Source: Dyadobacter fermentans (GTDB taxonomy: Bacteria > Bacteroidota > Bacteroidia > Cytophagales > Spirosomataceae). From it: DNA of 64,000 nucleotides. Every line of letters starts with the position of its first letter. Position 1 is the stretch's first letter. The notes under the pieces are model-generated. The model was not told the origin of the DNA. It ran no database searches and saw nothing but the letters and a program-made list of their open reading frames with translations. Positions 62,922-64,000 of this stretch are shown here, in pieces. The position numbers and the translations under genes are program-made. The stretch is from positions 62,001 through 126,000 of the forward strand of contig NZ_JAHXBN010000014.1 in NCBI RefSeq assembly GCF_019924045.1, written 5' to 3'.

Positions 62922-63458
62922 TCATTTACGAAGGGTGCTGAAAAAAGATATTTCACCGTCGGTTTTGACCATCAGCACATCGGCTTCTTTGCCTTTGGAA
63001 ACGGTCACGAAATAGTGATCGGCGTCTTCGAACTGGGTGCCGTAGAGGAGCATGTTGGTGTCGTTATTCTCGTTGTCTTTGTACTCTACCACCGCGCCGA
63101 TTGCGTAGCCTTTAAATTGTTTCTGGATCTCTTTTTGTGCTTTGGCTGGAACATCGGAGAATTTCTTGTCGGTGGTGGTACCTACCAGCATGAAATGGTT
63201 GTCGTAGTAGGCGGTCTGTTGCTGGCCGTCTTTGGTGAATGTAACTTCATCGAACTGCGGACCTCTTACCCATTTGGCATCGAGTACCTGGCCGAAATCG
63301 GCGTAAAAGCTGTCTTTGGAGCGGGAACTTACTTCCTGACGCGCTGCGGCGTGTTTTTCGGCGCGGTGTTCTTTTTTGATGTCTTTGGCAAGGGTTTGTG
63401 CCTGAGCTCCTGTGATCGCCAGTGCGGCGATGATGGCGGATGTGATGAAAGTTTTCAT
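62922..63458 (-). CDS. Secreted PepSY-like protein
   Basis: The ATG complementary to 63456-63458 (MKTFITSAIIAALAITGAQA) gives a 178-residue exported protein. After a charged helix rich in Lys, Glu, His and Arg (LAKDIKKEHRAEKHAAARQE), it has a PepSY/BLIP-like fold pattern: DSFYADFGQVLDAKWVRGP, DEVTFTKDGQQQTAYYD, KFSDVPAKAQKEIQKQFKGY and a final strand series ending FFSTLRK. Such small periplasmic proteins are common in Bacteroidota and often stress- or two-component-linked, without a proven role. It is divergent from a response regulator 185 bp away. Confidence 0.75.
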   Translation of the reverse strand: MKTFITSAIIAALAITGAQAQTLAKDIKKEHRAEKHAAARQEVSSRSKDSFYADFGQVLDAKWVRGPQFDEVTFTKDGQQQTAYYDNHFMLVGTTTDKKFSDVPAKAQKEIQKQFKGYAIGAVVEYKDNENNDTNMLLYGTQFEDADHYFVTVSKGKEADVLMVKTDGEISFFSTLRK

Positions 63459-63499
63459 TGTGATGCTATGTTTTTTGGTGATTGATCGTTTGAATGATC

Positions 63500-63507
63500 C
63501 AAAACTA
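63500..63507 (-). promoter_or_regulatory. Candidate -7 box (TAGTTTTG) for the PepSY-like gene
   Basis: A perfect TAnnTTTG on the minus strand 41 bp before the start codon; no -33 TTG at normal spacing. Confidence 0.42.
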
Positions 63508-63643
63508 CCCGATGCGGCCAACCTGGGAAACAGCGCGTGGGCAGAAGGGCAGAAACTATCGGTGAAAAGGGCAAAAGTGTCTTTGTGATTTCTTTTCGCT
63601 ACATTGGTTTTCGCATTCCTCCCACCAAACCGGATCTTTAATT

Positions 63644-64000
63644 ATGAATTGCCTGGTGATCGACGACAATATCATTGCCCGCACCACATTGAAGCAGCTT
63701 GTCAAGCACGACAAAGAGCTGGTGCTCATCGGGGAATGCGACAATGCCATGGACGCCTACCGCAGAATCATGGACGAGCAGGTCGACCTGTTGCTGCTCG
63801 ACATTGAAATGGAAGGAATGACGGGCATCGAATTGGTGAAAAGTCTGGGTAGTAAAAACCCGGTGATCATATTCACAACCTCCAAAAAGGAGTATGCCGC
63901 AGAGGCATTCGAGCTCAATGTAGCCGATTATATTACCAAGCCGGTAACGCCCGCCCGCTTCTTGCAGGCCATTGAAAAGGCCAGGGAGATTTTCAGGAGC
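63644..64000 (+). CDS. Response regulator (receiver domain; C-terminus outside window)
   Basis: The first 119 codons are visible, from the ATG at 63644. They encode a complete CheY-like receiver: acidic pair in MNCLVIDDNIIAR, phospho-acceptor Asp in VDLLLLDIEMEGMTG, conserved Thr in VIIFTTSKKEYAAEAF and Lys in ADYITKPVTPARFLQAIEKA. The IEMEGMTGIEL and FELNVADYITKPV wording is typical of LytTR-type (AgrA/AlgR) regulators, so a LytTR output domain probably follows beyond the edge; that part is inference. Confidence 0.9.
   Translation, partial: MNCLVIDDNIIARTTLKQLVKHDKELVLIGECDNAMDAYRRIMDEQVDLLLLDIEMEGMTGIELVKSLGSKNPVIIFTTSKKEYAAEAFELNVADYITKPVTPARFLQAIEKAREIFRS

Noticed and set aside
1..64000. 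tRNA, rRNA, transposase or phage genes
   Set aside because: None could be recognised on either strand.

Overview
The window looks like a chromosome segment of a Bacteroidota bacterium, most likely a Cytophagales / Spirosomataceae member similar to Dyadobacter (genus inferred, not proven). The evidence is three SusC/SusD outer-membrane pairs, two of them with ECF sigma factor and FecR anti-sigma genes in front, a type IX secretion sorting tail, near absence of Shine-Dalgarno sites, and several promoters with the Bacteroidota -7 box TAnnTTTG. No rRNA, tRNA, CRISPR array, transposase or phage gene was seen.

Layout. 1-3274 (minus): a PVC-type beta-propeller/HEAT protein, a Tat-exported HiPIP lipoprotein and a Tat-exported amidohydrolase-like protein cut by the window edge. 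3543-6686: heparinase II/III-type polysaccharide lyase. 6796-15384: ECF sigma, FecR, SusC with STN domain, SusD and a purple-acid-phosphatase-like enzyme. 15582-20970: a five-bladed-propeller glycosidase-like protein, two tandem paralogous lipoproteins of unknown function, a PepSY-like lipoprotein, then an ECF sigma factor overlapping a membrane protein that joins an anti-sigma-like N-terminus to a beta-barrel-like C-terminus. 21284-28665: Tat-exported Gfo/Idh oxidoreductase, ApbE flavin transferase, and a SusC/SusD pair without STN or sigma genes. 28737-35680 (minus): BNR-type lipoprotein, an RND efflux operon (HlyD, RND, TolC) and a Crp/Fnr regulator. 35901-45367: stand-alone LytTR regulator, membrane SGNH hydrolase, HSL-type esterase, two SGNH esterases that look compositionally foreign, a Na+/H+ antiporter, and an NmrA-type reductase with an AraC regulator. 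45358-49365: EEP-family phosphodiesterase, a beta-propeller protein, and a PLC-like/alkaline phosphatase fusion. 49596-60935: ECF sigma, FecR, SusC with STN, SusD, a PQQ dehydrogenase with a heme c domain, and a Tat-exported mannonate-dehydratase-like enolase-superfamily protein. 61027-64000: SGNH-TPR membrane protein, a PepSY-like periplasmic protein and the start of a response regulator.

The main theme is capture and extracytoplasmic breakdown of sugars and phosphoesters. SusC/SusD pairs import glycans under trans-envelope sigma/anti-sigma control. Lyases, esterases, phosphatases and Tat-exported oxidoreductases act outside the cytoplasm. In the last locus a PQQ sugar dehydrogenase next to an exported acid-sugar dehydratase suggests a periplasmic oxidation-then-dehydration route.

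The most unusual structure is a family of short tandem repeats with a 10-bp period (TGACHAYNNY). It fills three intergenic gaps up to or close to the next start codon, appears in miniature at a fourth, and lies inside the 5' coding region of the Tat amidohydrolase, where it is translated as a repetitive linker. All five loci have TGAC on the same strand. In that direction the repeats carry stop codons in every frame; in the other direction they stay open.
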